Shown in pieces: positions 25,074-37,249 of a stretch of 64,000 nucleotides of DNA. Under the pieces are notes generated by a model. That model searched no databases. It was not told where the DNA came from and saw only the letters and a list, made by a program, of their open reading frames with translations. Each line of letters opens with the position of its first letter. Within the stretch, counting starts at the first letter, position 1. The stretch spans positions 248,001 through 312,000 of the forward strand of contig MU858059.1 of NCBI GenBank assembly GCA_033297075.1, written 5' to 3'. A program made the position numbers and the translations under genes. The stretch comes from Rhypophila decipiens. Taxonomy: Eukaryota; Ascomycota; Sordariomycetes; Sordariales; Naviculisporaceae.

Positions 25074-26141
25074 TCAAGACTCGGCCCACACGTCAACACA
25101 CTCAAAGCTGATACTAGGAGCACCGACGAGCAGACAGACGTTATCACAGACTGGCCTCGGACACCTTTGGGATGGGTCCTTGAAGCTGTCTGTTCCGAAT
25201 AGTAGATCTCCAGGCAGAGAGTACCTGTCATCGTCCCTTCGATAACCAATATTAAGCGTGCAGACTGCTCCCTCGGAATAACCCGGGGGCGGCTCGAGAG
25301 TGGGAGTCACAGTCACGGTTTTGGTGGTAGCGCGAGTAGTAGTAACAGTGATAGGGATGTCGTTGCACTATTTCATATCAGATGTTGCTCAATATGGTTT
25401 CTGGGTAAAAATTGGTATATAAGCAGGGGATTGGTCGGGTCAACTTACAGTCGTGCTCATGCATCTGGTAAAGGTTTGAGTCGACTTCTCGGTTACTAAT
25501 TCGGTTTCCACGCTGGTGATTGTTTCGGTTGTTGTCGCCGTCTCGACGACGGATGATGTTTTGGTCCTCGTCTTGGTAATCATGCCACTTGCTGTCTCGG
25601 TGACAAACGAAACTGGCACGACTGTTCTTGTCCTAGTTTCCGTCGCATTCGTGGCGGTCTCTGTGACAATCGAAACTGGCACGACGACGGTTCTTGTCCT
25701 GGTTTCCGTCGTATTGGTGGCGGTTTCTGTGACAATCGAAACTGGCACGACGGTTCTTGTCCTGGTTTCCGTTGTATTCGCGGCGGTCTCTGTTCGCCAT
25801 TCAGTCGAAGTTCGTATTGTTGTTCTGGTCGTCGTTGTATTGACTGTTCCCCATTCAGTCAAGCTCCGAAACGTGGTTATGGTTATTGGGATCGTCACCA
25901 GTTCGGTCAAAGTCTTTGTGGAGGTCTTCACCTTGGTCGTGGTTATCTCCGAGTTCTTGCCTCCTCCGGGGTCAAGTGGCGTGGTCACTGGCGAAGTCTC
26001 CTTGGGCCATGCACCCATACAGGCCGAATCTGATTCATTGCAAGTTGGGGACCGGATATGAAAATGTACGTTATTGTTGGATATTGATACGCTGATAGCA
26101 GCGAAAGTGAAGGAAAGAACGAGAATATAGAGCAGACGCAT
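25074..26141 (-). CDS. Secreted Thr-rich tandem-repeat protein (cell-wall or surface type)
   Basis: Exons 26141-25449 and 25367-25074 (GTAAGT...TAG, 81 bp) code for 328 residues. The N-terminus MRLLYILVLSFTFAAISVSI is a clear signal peptide. The start at 26141 is favoured over an in-frame one 114 bp upstream because it begins the signal peptide and lies 120 bp from a TATATATA box (26261-26268). The centre is Thr/Ser/Val-rich, with three good copies and a decayed fourth of a 21-22-residue unit (TETATN-TTETRTRTVVPVSIV, split here for reading) that should be heavily O-glycosylated. The C-terminus is cysteine-containing (CPRPVCDNVC, FECVDVW) without a GPI-like hydrophobic tail. A secreted adhesin-like or wall protein is inferred from composition only. 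Confidence 0.75.
25590..25810. repeat. Coding minisatellite, units of 63-66 bp
   Basis: Tandem near-copies on the plus strand around GACAATCGAAACTGGCACGA, coding for the Thr/Val-rich protein units. Units differ by insertion of one codon (VVPVS against VVVPVS), which suggests in-frame copy or slippage changes. Confidence 0.8.
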
Positions 26142-27626
26142 TGCATATTCAGCATGGGCTGTATCAAGACTTACGGGCTGTTGGGTACGGTAGGTATTAC
26201 AGAAGCAATCATGACATGCTGGCATATCAAATTTGCCAATCATTCCCTCTGGCATGGGTCTATATATACCGAAGGTTGTCTTACATTAGAAATATCCTCA
26301 AGGGAAAGGGCAGTGACGATAAGATACGGAGGCCGTGAGCACACACTTAAGCCAAGCACATCACACCACATAATTCCTGTAATGAACGTATATTCTGTGC
26401 TATATTTACTTCTTAGGTTACTTCTAGTTGTCAAACGTAAAGAGCGGTGCATTCGTATGGTTTCATGCCCAAGCTATTGTGGGCTCTTTTAATCTAGTTT
26501 GCCGGGCTTTCCTCGGTTGTCTTGTTTGGCTTGGCTTGAAATCCAGGTAGGTAGGCACGCGAGCAAGGTGTCCCAAGCGTATATATCCTTGCGCGTTGAT
26601 GGTTGACTGCGGGATGGTTATTAGTGCTGTTGAGCAATGAGGTTGAACCCCCCGGATATATTTTGCCGCGCTCGACAATCATAGATTGCCAATTTAAAGA
26701 TAAGTCGCTCTGCCGCTCTTTGCAAGCCCCCTTTCCCTACCCACACCCGACAGCTTGATTACTTGCAGCTAACCTCCGTTTTAGCCACATGAACTGCCCC
26801 CAACTGCGTTTCCGTGCAGGCTGAGTCCACATATGGGTGTGACCACTTGGAGAGAGGTAACAAATGCTTCCTGAGCCGCGGTGGGGGCGAAGGAAAAGGA
26901 GCCAGGTAATTATTTCAAACCACGGGGAAGATTTAGAGTCGCTGTATTGTGTTCAGAGAGTAGTATAGTTAACCCAAAGTAAGTCCTAGCTATCGTAAGA
27001 TAAACAGTGAAGTCGTGACGAGTCCAGTCTTATCGGATCTCTTCCAGGGCTGTCTTGCAGTCCATTATGAAGCCACTTTATACTGGGAGAGGTGAAATCG
27101 TAGATTGTCTCTATGGAGGCTAAGCTGAGATCTAGATGTACCGAGCAGGGGAGAACGCAGGCCATTTATATGGCCCAGTGGCAGTGCTGCACCTACCGCT
27201 GCCTAGTGCGATACAAAGGCTCCTCCTGTCTTTGTAGCCCAGGCAATATATACTCAGTACTGTGTTTTTACCATGTTATCCTCCTTGTGTAACAGTATAA
27301 TAAGAGATAGCAAAAGGTCCTTCCCCTGCGCCGCCATCATCCTGCGTTCGACATTCCATAGCAATATCTGGCGATGGTTGGGTACTGGGTAACATCATGC
27401 GTCTTCTCGTGAACATCGTACACCTTTGATTTCCATCTGTGCCTCACAGCAAACTATAACTACCAGTCTAAGGTTTGGAGAACCCGGGCCTGAATCCACC
27501 TTTTAAAGTCACTCGCTAGACTCATCCTACATCTTATCAAGTTGCAAACGCGTCCAAAGTCTTTCCTTCCTCACTGGAAACTTTTCTTTACCTTTCGGTT
27601 CTATACTTGGCTGCCAAGGTTTTCCA
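26142..27626. other. Intergenic region
   Basis: It includes the TATATATA promoter motif of the secreted repeat protein at 26261-26268. No other gene or repeat is supported. Confidence 0.5.
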
Positions 27627-29279
27627 ATGTACAGACACGCACTTAACCATAGAATGCTTGGGCTATCTCCCAGCAAGATTCCATGGCCTGGTATTCTTGC
27701 TCTTGCGGGCATGGTAGCGTGCCTCATATCCTCTGGGATTGTGGTCGGGGTGTCACACAACAACCCCGTCGCTTCGTGGACTATCCAGCCCGCGGTTCTC
27801 CTGGCCATCCTCTCGGGGACGTCTACCATTCTCTCCTCTGCTGCACTAGAAACTGGTGTTGCAGTCCGTTTTTGGCTTGGTGCCTATAACGAATCGCCCT
27901 TCTCACAACTCCACTATATTTGGGATCACGGAAGAGGCCTGAGTCTTTTCCCAGCGATTCGGGCCGGGTCGACCGCGAGAACGGTAGCAATCCTCGCAAC
28001 CACTGCTTGTTTCCTCCAGTTTTTAGCCAATCCTCTGCTGCAGAGATCCACATACCAAGCCATGAAGGACGAGGTAGGCTACGAGTCTATCTATATGGAC
28101 ATAGCTCAGCGAATCCCCGATGGGTGGTTTGGCCCGCTTAATGCAGAGGAAGGGGGACTTTTCGAGCTCCACAACGGCCTGGCAGAACTACGACAATGGT
28201 GGCAAAAGGAACCTATTCTCGCCCAGGATCGCGTCGGTCGCACTTGCAGCGGCACCTGCCATTCCGCCGTCCTCGGGGCCGGGTTCAGCTTTCAGTGCTG
28301 GGGCGCCCAGGAGCAGATTGATTTGAGCACGTCAGATACCGACCGCCATACCGTTTTTATGGTTGGACTTATGATGACACAGAACGTGACGGATGAGCCG
28401 TATCTTCTGTTAAGGACGAACCATCTCTCCAAAGTCGACAGCAACTGTATGGGCACAATAGATAATACAGTCTGTTATCTCAAGGCCGCCACAGTTCAGT
28501 ACCCATTCGTGATCCAAAACACGACCATCACTCTCAAATCCGACCAAATTTCCGACATGGCAGTAGACTCGACATACTTCTCCCCGGGGGACTCACTGGA
28601 TGCCCCGACGGGGGCTCCTGCCGGCCCGCTTGTCAGTCTGCGCCACTACGTCTTCAATGTTCTTGCTGAAAACACAACCAAGAATTATGACCCAGTCATG
28701 AACCGGTCGTCATACAGTGGATTGGGCGTCTTGGCCGACATCTTTTTCTTGCCCTCGGATCAAAACGACGACCCCTCGCCATCGATGTGCCGCATCAAGT
28801 TTCGGTCACCAACTGAATACGTCCTGGGTGTTATGCACGAGTTCATGTTTCGGTTTGCACTTGCAGCCGGCAGAGACGATAGTAACAGCACTAGCAACAC
28901 CAACAACACCCAAGCTATCATAGCCCAACGTACGGCACGAGCCTTGATCTACCAGGTTGATCCAGCATTCCTAGCAGGCAGTCTGGTTGCCATGGCCTGC
29001 GGGATTGCCCTCCTTGGTGCCTTGATGTGGAACTGGTGGCTTCTCGGACGGCCTGTCACGCTTAGCCCGCTTGAGACCGCTGCTGCACTGGGAAGGCCTC
29101 TCTTGGCAGATCAGCCTCGCGCGACGGTTGATGAGATACTGGCTGCCGAGACGCAGAGCCTAAAACGTCGACATGAGTCCGCTTCGTCAACGTGTACATC
29201 ACCGCTGGGGAGTGCCAGCGTGGAGAGCACATGTAAACTGAGAGAGGTGGTGACAGAAGAGAAAGCTGATTCGGAATAG
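27627..29279 (+). CDS. Fungal multi-span membrane protein, unknown function
   Basis: A single exon of 550 residues. Three membrane segments lie in the first third (about 22-45 GILALAGMVACLISSGIVVG, 52-80 PAVLLAILSGTSTILSSAAL, 113-135 VAILATTACFLQFLANPLL). A large region of about 300 residues with many N-glycosylation sequons and paired cysteines (TCSGTC, CW, NCMG, VCYL) follows. A fourth segment sits at about 450-475 (SLVAMACGIALLGALMWNWW), before a cytosolic tail. Layout and the WTIQPAVLLAILSG motif recall an abundant, uncharacterised class of fungal plasma-membrane proteins (DUF3176-like). I am sure it is a gene, not sure of the family. An alternative start is MLGLSPSK at 27657. Confidence 0.72.
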   Translation: MYRHALNHRMLGLSPSKIPWPGILALAGMVACLISSGIVVGVSHNNPVASWTIQPAVLLAILSGTSTILSSAALETGVAVRFWLGAYNESPFSQLHYIWDHGRGLSLFPAIRAGSTARTVAILATTACFLQFLANPLLQRSTYQAMKDEVGYESIYMDIAQRIPDGWFGPLNAEEGGLFELHNGLAELRQWWQKEPILAQDRVGRTCSGTCHSAVLGAGFSFQCWGAQEQIDLSTSDTDRHTVFMVGLMMTQNVTDEPYLLLRTNHLSKVDSNCMGTIDNTVCYLKAATVQYPFVIQNTTITLKSDQISDMAVDSTYFSPGDSLDAPTGAPAGPLVSLRHYVFNVLAENTTKNYDPVMNRSSYSGLGVLADIFFLPSDQNDDPSPSMCRIKFRSPTEYVLGVMHEFMFRFALAAGRDDSNSTSNTNNTQAIIAQRTARALIYQVDPAFLAGSLVAMACGIALLGALMWNWWLLGRPVTLSPLETAAALGRPLLADQPRATVDEILAAETQSLKRRHESASSTCTSPLGSASVESTCKLREVVTEEKADSE

Positions 29280-29808
29280 GGGCTCGAACAACAAGATTTT
29301 AAAACAGCAATTGCAGCCGGGCGGTATGGGACAGACACCTAATGGGGGGGAGGCTTCGCAGAACCTGATGGTTGTTTTCCATATGATTCTTCTGGTAGAA
29401 AATAGCAGAGAGATAAAACACACGTGGATCCAAATACATAACTACATTGACTCAGGACAGCCCCGTCTCGGTGTGAGGCACGATTCTGGAATGGGCAAGC
29501 TCGGGTTCTCGGTGTGAGGAAAGCGGGACGTTGTTTGCGCCTTCCGCCATAACCTTGCATCACATGGCCGATCGCCCATGGTTCAGTCCCGCAGGCCTCA
29601 ACTTACCTTTCAACCATTGCCTGACCCAGTGGTATCGGCAGTCATCCAAGTCACGGAGTTGTAGCCAAGAACAAAGATTAGGTATGATAATAATAACGGT
29701 ACTCATACCGAAAGCCTTGTTAAAACTCCGAGCGCCCAGCCAACCACCACAAGGATATCACTGCCTAGAATAACGGGTATATACAGAAGCTACCTATCCA
29801 TCGTAAAA
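29280..29808. other. Convergent intergenic region
   Basis: Spacer between two convergent genes. No feature recognised. Confidence 0.5.
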
Positions 29809-32800
29809 TCAACTCTGCAACTCACCAATCACACCCCCCGGGCCCGACCAACTTCCCGGTCCAGGAGGAGAATACCTCATCTCCCCAAGCTCATACCTCC
29901 CCCCCGGCCCATGCCCCGCCTCTCGAACCTCATAGATCCCCAACGCACCACTAGCATCACCGACAATCAACAGGCGACTATCGCTCGAAAACTCAAACAC
30001 CGTAACCCGGCTCAGATTCTCCATCTGCCCACCAAACGAAGCCCACGGCGCCTGTTGCGCCTGCTTTTGCAAACCATCCCTAGCAGGCCACCTCCAACAT
30101 TCCTCCCCACTAGCAACATCAATAATCACAAACTTCCCTTGCGTCCCGGGCGTACCTCTTCCAGGGTCGCAATACGCCACGAACCTGCAGTCGGGCGATA
30201 CACACGCCTGCACGTTGGGAATCCCAAACATGCGCGTGGCGTTGGTCATGATGTCCCAAATAAGGACATACCGCTCGGGCGCGGAAACAGGTGTTTGTCG
30301 AAATTTGCCGCCCGGGCCGAGGGGGATATCTGCGTGGTTGGCGGGGATCCATATCGAGACGACGGTTGTCGAGTGGGCTACTAGCACGGAGGGTAGGGAA
30401 TTCTGGAGGGGTGGGTAAGAGGGGGTTATGAATCTGTGGGGCCGGTGTCTGTCGTATTGTCGCTGCTGGTTGTGATGATAGGGGTCTGGCGAGGCGGTAG
30501 ATGAGTAAATACTACTCGCCCCGTCGTTGAATAAATCTTCGGAATTGCCCGAGTGTGTGGAGATGGAGGAGGAATTTACTGGGCTCCGGGACTGGAGTTT
30601 GTTTTCGGATACGGGCGTCATTTGCCAGGCTATCAGGATGATGTTGTTGTTATTGCTGCTGCTGGTACCGACTGAACTTGATGAGTCGGTCATGTTGGAG
30701 GTGTTGTTTTCTCCCGGTCGTGGGCCTGCGGCGGCGATCAAAAAGGGCGAGTTGGCGCTGTATGCTAGTTCGGGAAATTTGGGCACAAAAGGCAGGTTCG
30801 CTCGGTCGAGGTCGATCGACTGCGAGGTGTCCTCCCAAAAGGGCTTTTTGGCGGACGGGTGACGGGACAGGAAGAACTTGTTGATTTGGTTTGTCCTGGG
30901 CCGGTAGACTACCAGCGGGGCGTAGTTGGTCTGGTAGGCGTCTCGTCGGGAGGCTGCCCATCTGTGGGCGTCGTCGATTGTCTGGAGCTTTTTGGACGAG
31001 GAAGTCTTGGAAAAGTTGTGGATCTCGAGATTGAAGCCAAAGTGCGTGGTTATTCCGATCAGAGTGGCTGACTCGGAGAGGATGGCGTGGGAGCGGATGA
31101 AGTATTCGCGTGACCGGGCCTGCGGCGTCACGTACGAGGTTATCTTGGTGTTGGAGTGGACCGAGTTTTTGGGGACGGACCAGATCTTGATGTGGTTGTT
31201 GGAGTGCTTGGTCGCGATGAAGCTCGAGGTTGGCGAAGCGTCGATGTGGAAGACGTCGTGGGGTTTGCCTTTATCGGTTAGGTGGCGCGTCGGGACAATG
31301 TCAATGGGACTGGCGTAGGCAGCGGGCTGGGATACAAGGCGCGCGCTTCCGGCAGACTGGTTGATGCCATCTACTAGACTGAGCTTGCTGGTGCTGCTGC
31401 TGGAGGAGCTCAAGACGGGGTTGGTCGGTTGGGGCTGGTACAGGGAAGGGTTCCAGTGCCCAGTTGGTGTCAAAGGGGTCGGATGGGTCGGATGGGTGGA
31501 ATAGACACTGCTGGCTGTTGATGGGCTCCGCATGGAATTGAAGCTAGTGGGTGTTTCGTTTCCAGGCCCCGGCACATGTCCATTGTTGCTAGTACTGCTG
31601 TTGTTGGTGTTGTGTCGGGCGAGTGAGAACAAGCTCCGGGGGCTGTCGGTTGGTGCAGTGGAGGGTGGATTCATGGACGTGACGGAAGCGATGGAGGCTA
31701 TGGACGGATCACGGGACGAGTGGTATGCTGATGATGGGTATGTGTACCCATTGGGGTTCGGGTTCCCAAAGTCCCGCGCAGGCTCGGTCCATTTTTCGGG
31801 CCCCAAAGTTGCGCTGCGTGCCTCTGCTGACGAGACCCTGGAGTCGAAGGAGTCGGACCTCATGATGGGGGAGTTGGAGTTGTACCTCCACATCTGCTGG
31901 TTCCACATCTGTTGGCTCAGGCTTGAGGCGGGAGAGTGGCCAGGCTGGGGGTATCCAGTGACGCCTTGGACTGGGGAATGCGTCTGGGGTGAATGCTGCG
32001 ACGGTCGAGTATGTGGCGAGATGGGCGACTGTGACGGTTGAGAGAGCGAGTGAGACAAACCCGGACGTGGCGGCGGCGGCGGCGGCGTAGGCGTAGGGCT
32101 CTGAGAGGGGTGTACCGATTGCTGGGGTGGAGTGCTACGTGTACTTGGAGCCGGTGACTGCGGTGGAGGACTGTAAAAGGGGAGGACAATATCCTGTGTA
32201 GGATGCCACGGTCCGGCTGTCTCAAACTGGCGACTGATTACAGCACTTTGACTTGCATCAGTCTGCTGTTGGTCCAAGCTCACGGCCTCTAACCCTTCCT
32301 CGATCCCAATTGTCTCTAGGCCACTTTCGATGGCCGTGGCGGCAGATGTGGTGCTACTGGTGGTCCCGGGAGGCTCAGGCGACGTAGGTGTTGGAATTGG
32401 ATTGGTGTCAGTCTGGGCTTGGCTCTGGGTGTCTATGGACCTGGTCCGTACCGAGTACTGCGACGAGCTGTTGTCCGAGTTGCGGACGCAGTTGACGATG
32501 GCATCGAGGTAGGACAACAGCAGCACCGGCATGGCGCTCTCGTCGATGGGTTCCACCAGGGCCGCCTCTATCCGCAAGTGATCGACTTCATCGTAGATTT
32601 GCTCCTCCACCTCTCCCAGTTCTGTAGCATCTGCATCACTTGCTAAACTGGATCTGGTTTGTGTGGTGTTAGCATCGGATGTCAGAAGCAAAGAACAAGA
32701 GAGTTGGCGACTCACAAGTGAACCACTTCCAGCACCAATCCAAGCGAGCGTCGGAATATCTCCAGGCTCTGTCGAAGGCTCGGCATGTTTGGTTTGACCA

Positions 32801-33122
32801 CAGAGGTCCAATGTGTCGGACTAGTCCCGCCCTCCAACATGTCCCTTATGCGGGCAAGGATGCCTCGGCAGTCGTGGAGAAGGGCCAGGACCTGGGCCTG
32901 TAACAACAAAGGTATGTCCTGCTCATCGCGCATAAGTTCCAGGAGCAGTCGCAAGTCGGACAGCTCGCGGCTCACGGCAGCAAGGTGGGAATGCGCCGCG
33001 CGCACCGATCTGAGGAAGCGGGTGATTGTCGCCGATGTGCTCGATATGCTCGACAGCGTCTCATCGATCGGCGCCGCTTTGCCGGGCCCGCCAGGGGCCG
33101 CACCGGCTTCTTGGGCCGCCAT
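29809..33122 (-). CDS. WD40-like protein with helical N-terminal domain
   Basis: Two exons (33122-32716 and 32653-29809; GTGAGT...CAG intron of 62 bp) give 1083 residues. Residues about 15-190 are helical (TLSSISSTSATITRFLRSVR, LSDLRLLLELMRDEQDIPLL, LDAIVNCVRNSD), like the N-terminal domain of many fungal STAND-type proteins. Residues 200-530 are Ser/Pro/Gln-rich and likely disordered. The last half contains propeller-like strands: FHIDASPTSSFIATKHSNNHIKIWSV (broken here as FIATKHSNNHIKIW), YVLIWDIMTNATRMF, CVSPDCRFVAYCDPG and VTVFEFSSDSRLLIVGDASG. A scaffold or signalling role is inferred. No catalytic motif is present. Confidence 0.78.
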
Positions 33123-34412
33123 GGCCGTTCCGATGCCGTGCTCTTTATTTTGACGCTGCCCTGAGAGTCGCTCTGACGTTGGACAAAGTGCGACAAACCA
33201 TACGAAATATCTTGAAAACTTGCAGCGCGATAGCAAGTCGATCGCAAACTGTCGACTTTGTTTGTGCCACCCCCGCTTTTGCGATGTTTGTGGGTTTGAC
33301 TGCGATGGAGGTCATGGGCTGACAAGCAGCAGCTCTTTCTTTGTTCGGTATCCTGGTGGGATGCAGGTCAGCTTGTCGGTTTCCTTGTTCTGGAAGTAAT
33401 GAAGTATTGTGGCTGCAGGTCGTCCCCAGAGGTGTATAAGAGGGCGATCACGGTTCTCTCGACCGACGTAGGGCGGAATAACAATCCAGGGTCTCTCTAT
33501 TCACGAAATCCAACACAATAGTATCAGACCATGATGGAATTTTGGCGGGCGCATGCGTCGTCCTTGTCGGATCTAGTGATCTGCCCTCGTGGCGGACAAA
33601 GAACTCATATGTGCGTGGCGGCATCGTCCACCATCAGGCAGACAAAGGAGGCACCCAAGCCCAATTCGGCACGCAGCAGATACATTGACTCCCACTCGGG
33701 GCGTTGCTCATCTCTAGTATCGCTTCTCGACAGCTCTGGTGGCCCGTGGGGGCTGAACTTGGTGTAGGCCGATGGGCTGAGTCTAGCTGTGGCGCTTCTT
33801 GTAGTGTGGCACTGCCCGATGTTGAGGTCCTAGGGAGGTGTTGATTGACCGGTGGCTCTGACTTTGCTCACTCGTTCGTCGGAAATGGGCGCTATTGTTC
33901 GTTGTTGGCTTAGTCTTGGCCATTGTGGCTGCAGGAACCTGCGAGGACTGCATTTCCCAAGGATGGGAAGCGCCATGTTATTGGTGGTTATTTCGCCCAG
34001 ATATGTCCCATCCCAATGAGCAATACGCAGAGGAGCACCGGTATGCAGTATCGGATGGTTTCTTGAGTCAGGGAGGGATACTCTAACTATGGAAGTTGCG
34101 CTGATGTTCCCTGTGCTTGTTGGGATGATGAAATCTGCTACGTCATGTCACGATCAATGTGCCTCTTGTGTGCATGACGCCTTCATATCAACTTGGATGT
34201 ATGTGTGATATATTGCAAGTCAGCTTAAAGATACAACAACAGTGTCTTGGGCGTCCATGTACTCGGAATCGAGGAACTCAGTGTGACAACAGGAAACCCG
34301 AGCATGATTGAAATGCACTAGATGATGATACAGCATCCTGCTACCCAATGCCCGGTTCAAACTTCTAAGACTATGGTGCAACGACTGCTCTCCTCGATAC
34401 ATGATCATGTGC
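33123..34412. other. Intergenic region
   Basis: No supported gene; short frames such as 33531-33767 and 33895-34086 show no domain pattern. Confidence 0.5.
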
Positions 34413-35049
34413 TTAGGTGGACTTGACGGGCTGCCATAGCCAAGCAACTTGGAGATGGCCAGGCGTGATCCCGCGCTGCTGGCTGCCCCAGCGGAATTGC
34501 CACACTGGGATCGCATCAGTCTTGTTCTTGGGTGCCTTCTTGACGTCGTAGAAGCAGTTGATGTCGCCGTTGCAGACGAATGGCATTTTGAGTCCGTTCT
34601 GATTCAGAGATAGTTGTCAGTTGCCGTGATACCTGGAAGCCTATTTCTCTCAAGTCACATACCAGGGTGTAAACACCGTCATAAATATCAGCCTGTGGGT
34701 GCTCCCCGTCACAGGACCAAGCATGATCACCCTTTCCGTATATGCTGTCCACGTTTGTAGGCTGCGTCTCGTCTTGAAACGTGCAATTACCGGCTTCGGT
34801 TGTCATGAGGCGGAGCAGACCGTCGTACTCCTCTGGCTCGTAGATGGTGAAGACGGCACAGTCATCCAGCGTGAGTGCACCATTGGCATTCAGACACCCA
34901 ATCCGGTCAGCGAGGGTGAGCTTGTCGATATCGGTACCATTGAGAACGGCAACAGTCCCCTTGCCGACGACATCGATGAACTCGGCGGCGTTGACCAGTC
35001 CCGCCAAGGCGAGTCCGAGGGAGGCCGAGAGCATAGTTGTCTGCTTCAT
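34413..35049 (-). CDS. Small secreted cysteine-containing protein
   Basis: Two exons (35049-34663 and 34598-34413; GTATGT...CAG intron of 63 bp) code for 190 residues. The signal peptide is MKQTTMLSASLGLALAGLVN with cleavage likely after about residue 21. The mature part has six cysteines (52, 64, 89, 113, 138, 144), an even number consistent with three disulphides, and two N-glycosylation sequons. The second exon supplies FVCNGDINCFYDVKKAPKNK. A TATATA box at 35165-35170 lies 115 bp upstream. Size, signal peptide and cysteines fit the general profile of fungal secreted effectors or small cell-surface proteins; no known family is recognised, so any role in host contact is conjecture. Confidence 0.78.
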
Positions 35050-36983
35050 TGTGATGGGCTTTGTTTCTGGTCAGCGATTGGCTTCTTCGTCTTGAACTGA
35101 GTGAACGAAAGAGTGACTGGAGTGCAGGTGGAAGAAGTCTGGAAACAGCGAAAGAACTTGCCAATATATAGTCAAGCGGGTGTGAATTCGTCAGATGACA
35201 CGAAGGATGGCATTATAAACCCCCCATGGTTCAGGACAAGAAACAATATAATCATGGCTGTAAATCAGATGGCCGTATGCAGATGGGTGACAAGGTCCGG
35301 GCTCGACTAATCCATTCCGCGGAGCGTGACGGTGGATAGCGTAGCATGAATGGATCCTAGAGGCGGTAGGAACTTTGAAGGATTTCATGTAAAAGTCGTT
35401 GGTCATCTCTTACTGAACCGAGAAAGAGTACCACTTTAGTCTTTACCCGGCCAAGGACGTTGGCTGCCCAATTGCGTATTGGAGAGGCAGGTGACATGCA
35501 TTCCAGAAGCCCGAGATGAACCAGTTATTCCTCGTCGGCGGTTCCTATAAAGTGTGGCTGGTTGAGGTCGCCTTGCCTTGGTCCCGATATGCATTTACCA
35601 CGCGCCGTAGACGAGTGAGGCACAGAGCCTTAAATATGACATATGACAGGGGTTTTGACAACCAGGCCCTGACAATTATGTCAAGCGCATGATAGGGGAC
35701 GCTTACAGCAGTCGTGTTTTTCTGAAACACATCCCCTGCAACGGTGGCGTTGAAGAAAGTTGATATGCAAGTACTGTAAGACCAGTTACGACTGACTTGA
35801 AGAGCATGGACAAGGCTTTACCGGGTACCTGGTTGTGCTGCAGTGGACACCTCCGGCCTTTCCGTGATGTCATGTCTCGTTCTACTGTGAGGGAGTGATC
35901 CTAAAGGAGATACGGCTCATCAGAATGTTCCTTCCGACGTCTGCGCGCAATTTAAAGCTCACGAGCCCTTATGCCCAGCAGCAGGTCCATTGCCAACATG
36001 CAAATGCAACTTTTTGTTCAGTTAACAACCGAGTTGATAAGTCATCGATGAGCAATCTTTCTGCCTCTATTGATCCATTGACAAAGCCGGAGAGCCGGAG
36101 GATGGTGATCTTGCTTGGAGGAAGGAACGATCCATTCCATCGGATATGCCCCACAGAATACCCTCAACAGAAGGTGCTATCAACAGCTGTGACGCTTTAG
36201 GAACCGAACTCCCAGGAACTCTTCGAAAGAATAGGCGAACTTGACTTGAGGAAAAAGCAGGCAGAAAGATGACATTATGGTGCAGCTTCGTTGAGAGCTG
36301 AAGTCATGAGCTCCGGGCCGAGGCAAGCACGTCAGACGTACCTGCCGTGCTAATTCCGCCGTGATGTACCCCGACGGCAAGGACGGCACAAAACTCAGGA
36401 ACTCACCGAAGTTTGTGCGATAGAACGTGCCTTCCAAGAATTAGAAGCGGGGGAAATCGTGTCAAGTGACAGTACTTAAACTGTCCTGTCTGTCCATGTC
36501 CCTCCACATCACCAATTCTGTCTCTCTGTTTCCTCCTTTGCCATCCATTCCGGTCACCCAGGCGCCTAATCTTGCGCAAGAAGACAACTGGTTCACGCAT
36601 CTTATATTCAAGGTCAGTCACTCATTGCGCCTCTCTCAGTCCGTTCTTCTTTTTGTTGAGCATGATGTTTCCAAATTCCCCTACCGAGACAAGACAGGTC
36701 GCAATGCGGAGAAACAATGTCATTACAGTCTTCAACCCTCTGAATGCTTGCAATTCCCTTGTTCCAATCTACCAAGACCTGTTTTGCTGTTCGATGGTGG
36801 CGCTAACCAATAACCTCTTGGTTTCCCGTCATAGCAGGCGTCACTCAAGCCCAAAGACTCTGCTTGGTCAAGCCCATTCCCATGCAAAGTGAAGCGAGGT
36901 ACTTCGTCAGGAGAGGAGTCGAAAGATTGTTTTGATGACTTGGTCTGGCAGATCAGAGTCGTCGACAGCTAGAACCACCGTCT
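35050..36983. other. Intergenic region
   Basis: Contains the secreted-protein promoter. No other gene is supported. A decayed partial end motif of the neighbouring repeat element (CTAGAACCACCGTCT) lies at 36969-36983. Confidence 0.5.
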
Positions 36984-37245
36984 CCCTGGCTAAAACCACT
37001 GTCTGTTGCCTTGACTAAACTAGGATAAATGCCTTAACTGGGTAGAATATGTGCCTTAACTAGCTGAAAGAAATACCTTAGCTGAACTAGAATAGATGCC
37101 TTGACTAGTTAGAATAAATGCCCTAACTGGTTTGAAGAAATACCTTAACTAGCTCGAATAAATGCCTTCACTGGCTCGAACAAACGTCTTGACTGCCTCG
37201 AATAGATGCCTAGATTGAAGACCAAGACAGTGGTTTTAGCCAGGG
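36984..37245. repeat. Inverted-repeat element with 22-bp core, locus D
   Basis: Perfect 21-bp inverted ends: 36984-37004 (CCCTGGCTAAAACCACTGTC plus T) and 37225-37245. They share TAAAACCAC-GTCT with locus B, as does the adjoining inner sequence ATTGAAG-CCA. Between them are 9-10 units of 22 bp (ACTAGCTCGAATAAATGCCT and variants). The right end is 4 bp from the stop codon of the Ras-like gene. Confidence 0.92.
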
Positions 37246-37249
37246 CCAC

